Of a stretch of 64,000 nucleotides of DNA, positions 1-11,260 are shown in pieces (position 1 is the first letter of the stretch; every line of letters starts with the position of its first letter). The stretch covers positions 1,736,001-1,800,000 of the forward strand of contig NZ_CP059888.1 in NCBI RefSeq assembly GCF_016469335.1, written 5' to 3'. The notes below the pieces were generated by a model. It made no database searches, was not told where the DNA came from, and worked only from the letters and a program-made list of their open reading frames with translations. The stretch is from Flocculibacter collagenilyticus. GTDB taxonomy: Bacteria; Pseudomonadota; Gammaproteobacteria; Enterobacterales; Alteromonadaceae. Both the position numbers and the translations under genes were made by a program.

Positions 1-1
1 A

Positions 2-1525
2 ACGCTTACAAAAGAGTGGAATGACGCTATAGCTCCACTTAAAGCCGAACAAACTAAACGTTTTAATCACACTCAGAAAAAGCTATCTGAATTAAAGCGT
101 TTAATATTTGCTGGTAAATATCGTGCAGCCTTCGGTTTATATAAAAAAGTAGCTAGCTGGTATAACGAACTGAACGAGCAACAGCAAAGCAAATTAGAGC
201 GTGAATACACTTTAGTGAAAGAAAAGATTGATGAACTGGAAGATTGGCAAGAATACATAGCGACGCCAAGAAAACAGGAAATGGTTGCGGAAGTTGCGCA
301 ATTGGCCGTTGAGCCTCTTTCTTCACCGCAAGAACAAGCTAGCCGCATTAAATATATGCGTAGCGTGTGGAACACATTAGGAAAAGCAACGCCAGAATTA
401 AACGAAGAACTTAATGCCGCGTTCGATCAAGCTTGTGAGAATGCGTTTGCAATTTGTCGTGCATATTATGCCGAACAAGAAAAAATCCGCACTGAAAATT
501 TAATCGCAAAACAAACAATCTGTGCAGAATTAGCCCTGATGAATGAATCAACTAAACACCAAGAAATTGATTACAAGCAATTAGATGCAGACTTAAAACG
601 TATTAGCCAGCAGTGGAAAGGCATCGGCTTGGTGGATAAGGATCAGGTTAAGCAAATCAATCAAACTTATTATGATTCAGTAAATGCGCTAAGAGCTGTT
701 TTAAATAGCCACTACCAAAACAATGCAGATAAGAAGCAGGCGCTAGTGCAGCAAGCTATAACATTGGCTGAGCAAGACGATCTTAGCAATGCCGCAGCTG
801 AACTTAAGCAACTACAAGCGCAATGGAAAGAAATTGGGTTTGCAGGAAGAAAATTAGATCGCCCACTTTGGGCTGAATTTAGAGAAGTAAATGATGGTTT
901 TTTTGCTAAACGCAAAAGTGAATATCAGCTTCAAAAAAATGAAAATGCTCAAGTAGTGAATGAATTTGATAAAGCCCTGCTAGCACTGACTAATGACATT
1001 GAGAGTGCAGAAAATGCAGCAACCTTAAATAAACTTATTGATGATATTAAGTCACTCTTATCTACAACCAACGAGTTACCAAAAGCAGAGTTTGTGAAAC
1101 TTGCTAAGCGTGCAGAAACAAGTATTTCTGTGGCTAACAGCAAAATTGAGAGTATCGCCAAGCATAAGACTACAGAGCAATACGCAGCACTCTTTAATGT
1201 GCTACGCAAAGACGAAGTTGTTGACAGTGATGAAGCGATGACGACATTGCCAAACAATTGGCAGCAAGCGTTATCTAGCACTAGTAACAATGCAGAAAGC
1301 CGCCATCACACAATGCTTAAAATGGAAATTACAGCTGGTGTGGACTCTCCAGAAGAGGACAACCAAGCGCGCATGGCTATTCAAATTGATATGCTTTCAA
1401 GCAAGCTTAGCTCAGGTTCGGTCGATAAAATAGAACACCTACTGTTAGAGTGGCTGTCTTTCGGCTTGCCTAATAAGGATGAACAGTCGTTAGTATCACG
1501 ATTAGAAAAGGTACTAATAGGCTAG
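2..1525 (+). CDS. DUF349 domain-containing protein (5' end outside window)
   Basis: The reading frame is open from base 2 to the TAG at 1523-1525, giving 507 codons with no start inside the window, so the gene begins upstream; the GTG at 215 is an internal codon. The protein is highly charged, helical and rich in Lys, Glu, Gln and Ala. It contains repeated units of the form W-K-x-I-G followed about 25 residues later by an aromatic F/Y, for example QQWKGIGLVDKD and AQWKEIGFAGRK. This spacing is typical of tandem DUF349 repeats. Members are cytosolic coiled-coil proteins of unknown biochemistry. No signal peptide can be assessed because the N-terminus is missing. A strong hairpin follows the stop. 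Confidence 0.85.
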   Translation, partial: TLTKEWNDAIAPLKAEQTKRFNHTQKKLSELKRLIFAGKYRAAFGLYKKVASWYNELNEQQQSKLEREYTLVKEKIDELEDWQEYIATPRKQEMVAEVAQLAVEPLSSPQEQASRIKYMRSVWNTLGKATPELNEELNAAFDQACENAFAICRAYYAEQEKIRTENLIAKQTICAELALMNESTKHQEIDYKQLDADLKRISQQWKGIGLVDKDQVKQINQTYYDSVNALRAVLNSHYQNNADKKQALVQQAITLAEQDDLSNAAAELKQLQAQWKEIGFAGRKLDRPLWAEFREVNDGFFAKRKSEYQLQKNENAQVVNEFDKALLALTNDIESAENAATLNKLIDDIKSLLSTTNELPKAEFVKLAKRAETSISVANSKIESIAKHKTTEQYAALFNVLRKDEVVDSDEAMTTLPNNWQQALSSTSNNAESRHHTMLKMEITAGVDSPEEDNQARMAIQIDMLSSKLSSGSVDKIEHLLLEWLSFGLPNKDEQSLVSRLEKVLIG

Positions 1526-1538
1526 TTACTACCTCACA

Positions 1539-1579
1539 TATAAACACTGGGCTAGATGAACGCTTACCCAGTGTTTATA
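1539..1579 (+). terminator. Hairpin terminator after the DUF349 gene
   Basis: A 13-bp perfect inverted repeat (1539-1551 pairing with 1567-1579, core AAACACTGGG/CCCAGTGTTT) encloses a 15-nt loop, 14 bases after the DUF349 stop codon. There is no long T-run after it, so termination may be partial. The loop contains the ATG at 1556 that naive gene calling would use for the next gene. Confidence 0.7.
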
Positions 1580-1609
1580 GCAATTCAATATGCTAATGGA
1601 GATAAGCAA

Positions 1610-2032
1610 TTGTTCAAGCGTGTAGCCAAGCACAGTAAAGAGGTTTTTTCGGCCGTCGCCATAGGTGTTTTAATTGCAATTATTAGTGCAGTTATTCTGG
1701 AATATATTTATTCAGTAAAAGCGCCAAACGAAACGGTTTTATTTTCAGAAGGAATTCACGCTAATTCCAAGGTTCCTCAATTATGGTCGGACCATAAATT
1801 ACTAAACATACCTTCAAATAAATGTGCATCTAATGGCCAATTAATTTTAAAAGGCCTAGGCTTTAATTCAGTTATACAGAACAACCAATACATTTATGGC
1901 AACTTTGATGGTAATAGAGCCGTGATAAAATGCGTCGACTTGGCAGAAAAGTCGTTTGTATACATCGCCGTTGCTGGCTCCAATGTGAAACAAGTTGAAA
2001 AGCTAAGAAACGAAATATCTTGGAAATTGTAA
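1610..2032 (+). CDS. Small single-pass membrane protein, unrecognised family
   Basis: A 140-residue protein with one clear transmembrane helix near residues 15-35 (VAIGVLIAIISAVILEYIYS), then a polar domain with two Cys. I do not recognise the family. The frame can open at ATG 1556, but that codon lies in the loop of the upstream terminator hairpin. The TTG at 1610 has a GGAG eight bases upstream (1598-1601) and is the better start. The topology suggests a short cytoplasmic N-terminus and a periplasmic C-terminal domain of about 100 residues. It ends 18 bases before the convergent AraC gene. The reading frame is convincing; the function is unknown. Confidence 0.6.
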   Translation: MFKRVAKHSKEVFSAVAIGVLIAIISAVILEYIYSVKAPNETVLFSEGIHANSKVPQLWSDHKLLNIPSNKCASNGQLILKGLGFNSVIQNNQYIYGNFDGNRAVIKCVDLAEKSFVYIAVAGSNVKQVEKLRNEISWKL

Positions 2033-2050
2033 TCGTAATTTAGATGAAGG

Positions 2051-2863
2051 CTATTTCACTTTTTCTTTTTGTTGCTTTCTCCAAGCTGCTGGGGTTTCGC
2101 CATAGGCTTTTTTAAACTGTCTAATAAAGTGGGTGGTGTCTGACCAGCCCAACTCTTCAACAATAACTTGAATCTGATCTTGTGTATGAATAAGGCGCGA
2201 GCAGGCTTCTGTTAATCGATGCCTGGTTATCCACTCTCCAATTGAAAACCCCGTGTCTTGTTTAACAAGCGTGGCTAAATGAGACGGACTTGTATGAATG
2301 GCTTTCGCAACATCTTTTAACGATATCGCGTTAAGAAAATGCCTTTGGATATAATCTAATGCAGACACAACTTTACTGTGTGTTGCAGCGATTGACTTTT
2401 CAATTTGCGACGACTTTTTTACTTCATATAAAATCAACACTAATAAGCTTTTAAGTACTTCAATATCACAGTGTTGCTCGTGCTTAATGATGGTATTTAG
2501 TTCGTTAAACAGGGAGTGAAGGTAGTGTACCCGCTCGGTAGGTAACTTTAATACAGGTAGTGCACCCAATCTTATCTGCCTAAATGGCTGCATAATTGAA
2601 TCATCTTCATTAAGGTTTAAACAGTTTGGGCAGAAACTTACCCACCACACCTCTACATTTTCACCATTAACAATAGAATGCGGCATGCCTGCGGGTATCA
2701 AAGAGAACATATTGTTTTTTAGCTCAATAAGCTCCCTGTGCCGCATGGTAATCGATCCATTTACTACAAATGAAAGAATATACTCCGTTTGTGAGCCATG
2801 CTCTTCTGCTTTCATTGTGTCTATATACTCATGCCCAATATCTATTGCGTGTGATGAATGCAT
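2051..2863 (-). CDS. AraC-family transcriptional regulator with N-terminal cupin-like domain
   Basis: The 270-residue protein has the usual AraC layout. An N-terminal beta-rich sensing domain of about 150 residues includes SLIPAGMPHSIVNGENVEVW, with the proline/His pattern of an AraC cupin. The C-terminal double helix-turn-helix covers about residues 165-265: first helix pair around ISLKDVAKAIHTSPSHLATL, second around WSDTTHFIRQFKKAYGETP. The end G-x-T-P-x-x-W-R is the family signature. The inducer is unknown; many relatives respond to sugars or aromatic compounds. Its target may be the divergent membrane-protein/acetyltransferase pair at 3006-3939, but that is only neighbourhood inference. 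Confidence 0.92.
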   Translation of the reverse strand: MHSSHAIDIGHEYIDTMKAEEHGSQTEYILSFVVNGSITMRHRELIELKNNMFSLIPAGMPHSIVNGENVEVWWVSFCPNCLNLNEDDSIMQPFRQIRLGALPVLKLPTERVHYLHSLFNELNTIIKHEQHCDIEVLKSLLVLILYEVKKSSQIEKSIAATHSKVVSALDYIQRHFLNAISLKDVAKAIHTSPSHLATLVKQDTGFSIGEWITRHRLTEACSRLIHTQDQIQVIVEELGWSDTTHFIRQFKKAYGETPAAWRKQQKEKVK

Positions 2864-3005
2864 TCAAAATATTCTCAAATAAAACAATAAGCCGATTATT
2901 ACATATAAGCAGCCATACATACTCACTAATAAATGGCGAATAATAACCTAAATAAGATAAAAGGCCGATTAGGTGCTTTGTGTGTTTTAAATTATAGGTG
3001 AATAA

Positions 3006-3407
3006 ATGAATATTGAATTGGCGTTAATGGGCTTGGCAGTATATATCTTGATTTGGGAAAAGTTGCCTGATTGGGGAAATTGGTTTAATTGGATAATCCA
3101 TCGGTTACCTAAACCGCTTGCCTATTTATATGAAGCGTGGCATTGCCCGTTTTGCTTTGGTTTTTGGGTTGCACTGTTGTTACACGCTTTGACAGGCATG
3201 ATGACAATTAGTGGATTATCAGCGATGCCTGAGGGACTGGGTGTAATTGCTTCTCCCATCGGTTGGTTCTTAGATGCGTTAGTTACGGCATTATTAATAA
3301 TGATAGGTAAGCTGCTGTTAAGCGCAATTGCGGTGCCTGCAATAAAAGGGCATCAGATGACACAAGCATTTCGTAAAGGAGTGGAAAACGCAGATGATCA
3401 TCAATAG
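3006..3407 (+). CDS. DUF1360-like inner-membrane protein
   Basis: A 133-residue hydrophobic protein with two or three membrane segments (about 1-17, 50-75 and 85-112). It carries the motif W-H-C-P-F-C-x-G-F-W near residue 46, the Cys-x-x-Cys plus aromatic pattern I associate with DUF1360 membrane proteins. The molecular function is unknown. The start ATG at 3006 follows a weak AGGTG. Its last 14 bases overlap the following acetyltransferase gene in another frame, which suggests translational coupling. Confidence 0.65.
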   Translation: MNIELALMGLAVYILIWEKLPDWGNWFNWIIHRLPKPLAYLYEAWHCPFCFGFWVALLLHALTGMMTISGLSAMPEGLGVIASPIGWFLDALVTALLIMIGKLLLSAIAVPAIKGHQMTQAFRKGVENADDHQ

Positions 3408-3939
3408 TCAAAGTGACTTTTCAACTGAGCGACTTTCAATTGAAGGGTGTATAGAGCGTGTTTTAAATAATGACGAAGATTTCTCGAATAGTGTGTTAAC
3501 GCTATTGTCGAAGAAGGTAACAAAGCATCTTCCAGAAAGTTGGCAACATATTGATAGCAACCAAAAGGTTTGCACTTGGTTACAGCATCGTATAGCAGAC
3601 GGTTATATGCTTAGCATTAGACGAAAGGACACTGGTGAGGTGATAGGGCTATTATTCCTGCATCAAAACAAAGATGCTTTGCAAGATGGCAGTTTGCAAA
3701 TAGGCTACTTACTAGGTGATAAACATTGGGGCTATGGCTATGCTAGTGAAATGCTGTTGGGGTTAATCGCCTTTTGTAAAAAGAATAAGGATATCAATGT
3801 TTTGTACGCTGGCGTGGACGCTGAAAATGTAGCGTCTATTCACATATTAAAAAAGTGTGGTTTTACACAAATGAACATTGGCTCTAAAGGGACTGCTGAT
3901 AAAGCATGTGTCTATCAACGTTATTTGAATTTGGATTAA
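3394..3939 (+). CDS. GNAT family N-acetyltransferase (RimJ/RimL-like)
   Basis: The 181-residue protein has a GNAT fold: an N-terminal STERLSIE strand, a central beta strand with DTGEVIGLLFL, and the acetyl-CoA binding loop region IGYLLGDKHWGYGYASEML, where the usual R/Q-x-x-G-x-G/A signature appears as WGYGYA. The late motif ENVASIHILKKCGF is typical of the RimJ/RimL and small-molecule acetyltransferase branch. The substrate cannot be deduced. The ATG at 3394 lies within the end of the upstream membrane-protein gene, so the two are likely co-transcribed. A bidirectional hairpin follows. Confidence 0.88.
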   Translation: MIINSQSDFSTERLSIEGCIERVLNNDEDFSNSVLTLLSKKVTKHLPESWQHIDSNQKVCTWLQHRIADGYMLSIRRKDTGEVIGLLFLHQNKDALQDGSLQIGYLLGDKHWGYGYASEMLLGLIAFCKKNKDINVLYAGVDAENVASIHILKKCGFTQMNIGSKGTADKACVYQRYLNLD

Positions 3940-3963
3940 GTGATAACAGAAGGGTGAAATAAA

Positions 3964-3992
3964 TAGACGAGCAGTTGGGCGCTGCTCGTCTA
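3964..3992. terminator. Bidirectional hairpin between GNAT gene and ansA
   Basis: An 11-bp perfect inverted repeat (3964-3974 with 3982-3992, TAGACGAGCAG) and a 7-nt loop lie between two convergent genes. It fits a shared intrinsic terminator, although neither side has a long T-run. Confidence 0.75.
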
Positions 3993-4045
3993 ACATTGTA
4001 TTTGTGATAATGTATTTGTTAAGGGCCTGTATTGTTATATCGGAT

Positions 4046-5059
4046 TTAACTTAATTCACCGCGCAGGTTTTGCTCCATCAGTGTTCTTATTTCGCAAACT
4101 GCTAATTCTTTACTGAAAAGATAATGCAACTTGGTTAACGCCGCTTCCAGTGTCATATCGTGTCCGCTGATCACACCCACTCGTTTTAAGGCCGTACCCG
4201 TAGCATAACCTTCCATATTAACTTTACCTTTAATGCACTGCGTTAAGTTAACAATTACAATGCCGCTGTCAGAGGCTTTTTGTAATGTTTCCAGTAAAGC
4301 GGCATTTTGCGGGGCATTACCAACCCCGTAACTTAAAATGATAAGTGCTTTAACAGGCTGCTTAATGATATTGGCAATGACATCAGTTGATATGCCGGGA
4401 TACAAGCTAACAACGCCAATAGGTTGAGGCTTTATCTGAGTTAAAGTTGGCATAGTTGTAGAGTCAGTGCACGGAACGACGGTGCCTGCCTTAACAGTGA
4501 TGTTAATACCTGCTTCAAGTAATGCAGGAAAGTTTGGCGATGAAAAAGCGTTAAACCCATCAGCATGAGCTTTAAGTGAACGGTTGCCGCGCAATAATTG
4601 ATTATTAAAAAACAAGCTGACTTCAGGAATAGGGTAATTTGCTGCAATATATAATGAATTTAATAAATTCACCTGCCCATCAGAGCGTAATGCTGATAGC
4701 GGAATTTGCGAGCCAGTAATGATGATTGGTTTGGTTAAATTTTCAAACATAAACGACAGCGCCGAAGCCGTATAAGCCATGGTGTCTGTGCCATGCAGCA
4801 CAATAAAGCCATCGTACTTATCGTAATTTGCCATAATGTCATTAGCAATTTGTTGCCAGTCGTCAGGTGTCATATCTGAAGAGTCTATCAACGGGCTATA
4901 TTCGTGGATCACGAAGTTTGGCATTTCTTCACGATGAAACTCAGGCATCTTATTAACTTGTTCAGTTAAAAAGCCAGAGATAGGTACATAACCCTGATCT
5001 GACTTTTGCATACCAATTGTGCCACCCGTGTAAGAAATATAGATATTTTTTTTAGTCAT
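4046..5059 (-). CDS. ansA: L-asparaginase type I (cytoplasmic)
   Basis: This enzyme hydrolyses L-asparagine to aspartate and ammonia. At 337 residues it matches the cytoplasmic type I enzyme, and there is no signal peptide, unlike the periplasmic type II form. Catalytic signatures are visible: TGGTIGM near residue 12 (first nucleophilic Thr) and LHGTDTMAYTASAL near residue 88 (second Thr with the Asp pair). It lies downstream of sppA on the same strand, a neighbourhood common in marine gammaproteobacteria. The sppA terminator ends two bases before the start codon, leaving no Shine-Dalgarno sequence (see findings). Confidence 0.96.
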   Translation of the reverse strand: MTKKNIYISYTGGTIGMQKSDQGYVPISGFLTEQVNKMPEFHREEMPNFVIHEYSPLIDSSDMTPDDWQQIANDIMANYDKYDGFIVLHGTDTMAYTASALSFMFENLTKPIIITGSQIPLSALRSDGQVNLLNSLYIAANYPIPEVSLFFNNQLLRGNRSLKAHADGFNAFSSPNFPALLEAGINITVKAGTVVPCTDSTTMPTLTQIKPQPIGVVSLYPGISTDVIANIIKQPVKALIILSYGVGNAPQNAALLETLQKASDSGIVIVNLTQCIKGKVNMEGYATGTALKRVGVISGHDMTLEAALTKLHYLFSKELAVCEIRTLMEQNLRGELS

Positions 5060-5064
5060 TAAAA

Positions 5065-5097
5065 AAGCCCGTTTTGAGAAGAATTCAAAGCGGGCTT
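5065..5097 (-). terminator. Intrinsic terminator of sppA
   Basis: Read on the minus strand, a 13-bp stem with one G-T wobble (AAGCCCGCTTTGA paired across a 7-nt loop) is followed by six T residues. It is a textbook intrinsic terminator about 50 bases after sppA. Its T-run runs directly into the ansA start codon. Confidence 0.88.
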
Positions 5098-5145
5098 ATT
5101 ATAGCTAATTTATCTCGCACTACGAGACAAATAATTTCCTACCGA

Positions 5146-7008
5146 TTACTTTGCTTCACACAAAATACAGTAGATATAATTTCCTTTAGGGTCATTAAAG
5201 TTTTGTAACTGTTGAGTTTGATCATCAATCAGCTTAACAAGTTGACGCAACGTAGATGATTGCTGAAGGGCAGAACCACTTCCAAATGAAGCACTGGCTT
5301 CACCAAGCATTTCTTTAATTAAACGCTCTTTAGGTGAAAGTTCTTGTTCTACAAACCACGTATCGTATCGCTCTAAACCTGCTAGCTCAGCAGCAGATTT
5401 AACTGCATCATCCAAATCACCTAGCTTATCTACTAAGCCAAGTTCCTGCGCTTTTTTACCAGTCCATACTCGGCCTTGCGCAACCTTGTCTACAGCTTCA
5501 ACAGTCATATTTCTATCTTTAGCAACCATAGTAATAAAGTCGTTATAAGTGTGTTCAATTGAGCGCTGAACAATTTGACCAATTTTCGGGTTAAGTGGTT
5601 TAAGTAAAGAAAAGTCAGATAATTCGTTAGTACGAACACCGTCTACGTTTACACCGATATACTCCATCGCTTTTTCAAGCGTGATGAACATACCAAATAC
5701 ACCAATTGAACCTGTAATCGTGGTAGAAGACGCCCAAATTTCGTTTGTAGATGAAGCAATCCAGTAACCGCCAGAAGCAGCCACAGAACTCATTGATGCG
5801 ACAACCGGCTTGCCAGCCGCTTTTAATGCAATTACTTCGTTACGAATGACTTCAGAGGCAAATGCACTACCGCCCGGGCTGTCAATACGTAATACAACTG
5901 CTTTAATGGTTTCATCTAAACGTGCTTTACGCAATAGCTCAGCGGTGCTGTCACCACCAATTTCACCCGCTTTCTTATGACCGTCAACAATTGTGCCTTT
6001 TGCAATTACAACGGCTACTTTTTCAGTCATAGGGTTAGGGAATACATGCTTTGGAAGAACATCATCAGCATACTGGTAATAAGTGGTTTGCGGGAAGGTA
6101 TCACCTTCTTCAGTTTTACCAAACAGCTCCATGAAATACTCAGAAACAGCTACTCTGTCTTTTAATGAGTCAACCCAGCCACTGTTTAAAGCAAACTGAG
6201 CCATATCACCATTTGCAGCTTCAAATTTTTCTAAAAATGCAGGTAATGTTTGATCATATGCTTCGTGTTCTACACCACGTAGTGTAGCTACGTCTGTTAC
6301 GTATTCATTCCATAAGCCATTTAGCCATTGTCTATTAGCTTCTTTAGCTTCTTCAGACATGTCGTTACGGATAAATGGTTCTACAGCCGATTTATACGTA
6401 CCTACGCGGAAAATATGCGGGGTTACTTTGAATTTTTCTAGCGCGTCTTTAAAGTATAAGCCGTCGCGTGAGAAACCATCAATCATTACCCAACCCATAG
6501 GGTTTAGAATGACTTCATCGGCATGTGCCGCTAAATAGTATTGATTTTCCTGATATCCATCACCAACCGCATAAACTTTTTTACCACTTTGTTTAAAGTC
6601 TACGATGGCGTCGCCTACCGTTTGTAATTTACTGAAACCTGCGTAGCGAAAGTTCTGTAGTTGCAGTACAAGAGCGGTTATACGCTTGTCGGTTTTTGCT
6701 TTTTTAATAACATACAAAAGATCGTGTAGTTCTATTTCAGGCTCTTGATCTTTTTGACCCGCAGCTTCATTGATGAAAGCGTCAATTGGGTCAACAAATC
6801 GGGCTTGTTCAACAATATCACCATTGATATTTAAAACGAGTACTGACTTATCAAGTAGTGGTTCTTTATCCCCATCACTAAAAATAGAAGTGATGATAAA
6901 AATAAAAATGAATAAAACAATTAAGTTAAAAAATAATCTACGTGAAAAATTTAATATTTTCCAAATGCGCTGAAAAAAGCGCACTACAATGTTTGGGCGG
7001 TCGCTCAT
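5146..7008 (-). CDS. sppA: Signal peptide peptidase SppA, 67-kDa long form
   Basis: A membrane-anchored serine protease that degrades cleaved signal peptides. At 620 residues it matches the long two-domain SppA. A single N-terminal membrane anchor spans about residues 25-44, followed by tandem ClpP/crotonase-like domains. The Ser/Lys dyad is visible: Lys206 in VGTYKSAVEP in the first domain and Ser412 in AASGGYW in the second. The IDSPGG motif near residue 375 is also conserved. The C-terminus ends with a Cys-x-x-Cys tail (YCILCEAK). The gene is followed by its own terminator and then ansA. Confidence 0.96.
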   Translation of the reverse strand: MSDRPNIVVRFFQRIWKILNFSRRLFFNLIVLFIFIFIITSIFSDGDKEPLLDKSVLVLNINGDIVEQARFVDPIDAFINEAAGQKDQEPEIELHDLLYVIKKAKTDKRITALVLQLQNFRYAGFSKLQTVGDAIVDFKQSGKKVYAVGDGYQENQYYLAAHADEVILNPMGWVMIDGFSRDGLYFKDALEKFKVTPHIFRVGTYKSAVEPFIRNDMSEEAKEANRQWLNGLWNEYVTDVATLRGVEHEAYDQTLPAFLEKFEAANGDMAQFALNSGWVDSLKDRVAVSEYFMELFGKTEEGDTFPQTTYYQYADDVLPKHVFPNPMTEKVAVVIAKGTIVDGHKKAGEIGGDSTAELLRKARLDETIKAVVLRIDSPGGSAFASEVIRNEVIALKAAGKPVVASMSSVAASGGYWIASSTNEIWASSTTITGSIGVFGMFITLEKAMEYIGVNVDGVRTNELSDFSLLKPLNPKIGQIVQRSIEHTYNDFITMVAKDRNMTVEAVDKVAQGRVWTGKKAQELGLVDKLGDLDDAVKSAAELAGLERYDTWFVEQELSPKERLIKEMLGEASASFGSGSALQQSSTLRQLVKLIDDQTQQLQNFNDPKGNYIYCILCEAK

Positions 7009-7235
7009 TTACTATTCCATTTCGTATAATTTCAAGATACAACATTACTATGTTAACGAAATTCACGACAAAGTCTATTTTTTGAAGCCATTACAAACCG
7101 TAACATTGTAACAAAATCGGTATGTTCATATTTATCGTCTAAAATTAAAAACCTAGCGCTTTTTCGTGGTAATACTCACACACAGTCTTTAAATCCTTGA
7201 GCCTAGTTGTAAAAACAAGTATAAATACAGCCATT

Positions 7236-9364
<2,129 letters not shown>

Positions 9365-9379
9365 AACGTTCAGTAAATG

Positions 9380-9407
9380 TGTCGGATAGCGCTGCGCTTA
9401 TCCGACC
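9380..9407. repeat. REP-like palindrome after fadH
   Basis: GTCGGATAGCG...CGCTTATCCGAC forms a near-perfect hairpin with one bulge, 16 bases after the fadH stop. The GTCGGAT-n-ATCCGAC form resembles the extragenic palindromes scattered through many gammaproteobacterial genomes. It could serve as the fadH terminator or as an mRNA-stabilising element. The rest of the gap to 9688 shows no gene. Confidence 0.6.
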
Positions 9408-9688
9408 CACTTCTAATTCACCATTTACATCCTAACCGATTAGAAAAGCATAAAGCGCCTTCCCACAATTTCATCGCTGGGATGCAGATTGTGTTAAAGC
9501 CAATTTCAGCCTTGTAATCATTAGTATTGCTGATAAAATCGCTGGCATCATCAATCGATTATCCAGTTAATAAACTGAATCTTAGTTATACGTAATATTG
9601 CTGAATGATAATTATCCAGCGTTCAGATTCAGTAATGCACAATCGATGTAAATTATAAATACAATTTCAGTGACGAGAGCGAATCGCA

Positions 9689-10411
9689 ATGGGCAGAAGT
9701 TTTGAAAACAGAAAAGCATCTATGGCTAAAACGCAGGGTGCAAAAACTAAATTATATTCAAAGTACGGTAAAGAAATTTATGTTTGCGGTAAAAATGGCG
9801 GCACTGATCCAGACGCGAACCTAGCATTAAGAAGATTGATAGATAAAGCCAAAAAAGACCAAGTGCCAGCACACGTTATTGAAAAAGCGCTAGATAAAGC
9901 GAAAGGCGGAGCAGGTGAAGACTTTGTAAGTGCACGTTATGAAGGTTTTGGTCCGGGCGGTTGTATGGTAATTGTCGACTGTTTAACAGATAACGGAAAC
10001 CGTACAATTAAAGACGTTAGAAACTGTTTTACAAAAACGGACTCTAAAATTGGCGCACCGGGTGCTGTTGCGCACTTATTTGATCATCAGGCTATTCTTT
10101 CTTTTAAAGGTGAAGATGAAGAAGCAGTGCTTGAAGCATTGATGATGGCAGATGTTGACGTAACAGATATTGAATGTGAAGAAGGCATGATCACCGTATT
10201 TGCACCACACACTGAGTTCTTCAAAGCCAAAACAGCATTAACAGAAGCATTTGGTGACATTGAGTTTGAAATGGAAGAAATCACATTTGTTCCACAAACT
10301 ACAACATTAATTGAAGGTGATGATGTAGCGGTTTTTGATAAATTCATCAACATGCTTAACGATTGTGATGACGTTCAAGAAATTTATCATAATGCGGAAT
10401 TTTCTGAATAA
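9689..10411 (+). CDS. YebC/PmpR-family regulatory protein (YeeN-like paralog)
   Basis: A 240-residue protein of the YebC/PmpR/TACO1 family: cytosolic proteins described as DNA-binding regulators and, for several members, as translation factors that relieve ribosome stalling. Conserved family segments are present: [17 protein letters not shown] near residue 13, [29 protein letters not shown], and [11 protein letters not shown] near residue 170. The [15 protein letters not shown] start is typical of the YeeN-type paralog rather than the ruvC-linked YebC, and no ruvABC genes adjoin it. It is monocistronic, with a strong terminator. Confidence 0.93.
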   Translation: MGRSFENRKASMAKTQGAKTKLYSKYGKEIYVCGKNGGTDPDANLALRRLIDKAKKDQVPAHVIEKALDKAKGGAGEDFVSARYEGFGPGGCMVIVDCLTDNGNRTIKDVRNCFTKTDSKIGAPGAVAHLFDHQAILSFKGEDEEAVLEALMMADVDVTDIECEEGMITVFAPHTEFFKAKTALTEAFGDIEFEMEEITFVPQTTTLIEGDDVAVFDKFINMLNDCDDVQEIYHNAEFSE

Positions 10412-10442
10412 TCTTCGTTTTTAAATAGACAACATCCTACTT

Positions 10443-10480
10443 AAAATCGCTTTTTAAGAGAATTAAAAAGCGATTTTTTT
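10443..10480 (+). terminator. Intrinsic terminator of the YebC-family gene
   Basis: A 15-bp perfect stem (10443-10457 with 10463-10477) and a 5-nt loop are followed by a run of T, 31 bases after the stop codon. Confidence 0.95.
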
Positions 10481-11260
10481 ATATTTAAATAAAATTTTTT
10501 ACTTTTCTATTAAATTAATTGATACCTTAATTAGGTTATTGATTAAACAATGTATCACTCAATATCTTGCCCAAAATTCACTAGCTGACCCCTTTATTAC
10601 AGATAGCCACCTTTTTGTATAACTAGTTATTAATTACGACTCTAATTGCTTTCACTAAAAAGTGACTGGGTAAGGTTTAATCGGCTAATCATTAATGACT
10701 TTTTGATGAAATAACATAAAAATAGCCCACTTTCGAGCAGATGATTATAAAAGCTTAAATTAGCCTACAAGCCATGTAATATCAGCTTTTCAGAAAAAAT
10801 TGGGAGTCGCTTTTTTTCCTTGATCTTTGGTCATTATGTTCTAAATTTTAGCTTGAGTGTAAATAGAAGTTGTAAGGACACAATTATCTGTTTTCGTGTT
10901 TGAGGTTATTAGCTTTACTAATGACTTATGCTGCGGCAATGAATATTACAAGGTAATAATTGTAGCAACTGTTAGATTTTCCTCCTTCCCTTATTTCTCT
11001 CTTACGCAGTCTCGCTTGGCGTTCAACTAATACCTACTAACTTTACGGTTATCGTGAATTGGTTGAGCTTATGGAAGTCACCTTAATAAGGATTATTACA
11101 TGCCCCCACTTCGAACGACCACTCATCATTAGATGAATGTATAGCCACGCGCTATACCAAAATGCTTTAACGAAAATGTAAAACCAAGGCTTACTCAGCA
11201 GCCCTAAGTGTTGCCAGTGGGTAGGGGTTTTATTTAGTTTAATTATAAGGACATAACACT
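10481..11260 (+). other. 780-bp gene-free leader before the metalloprotease operon
   Basis: I find no convincing gene in this AT-rich stretch. It holds one 10-codon reading frame at 11100-11132 (starting MPPLRTTTHH) with a good AAGGA seven bases upstream, and a pyrimidine-rich tract around 10977-11005. The metalloprotease has its own AAGGA 10-14 bases before its ATG. The length suggests a long regulated 5' leader or the remains of a lost gene; the sequence alone does not decide. Confidence 0.4.
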
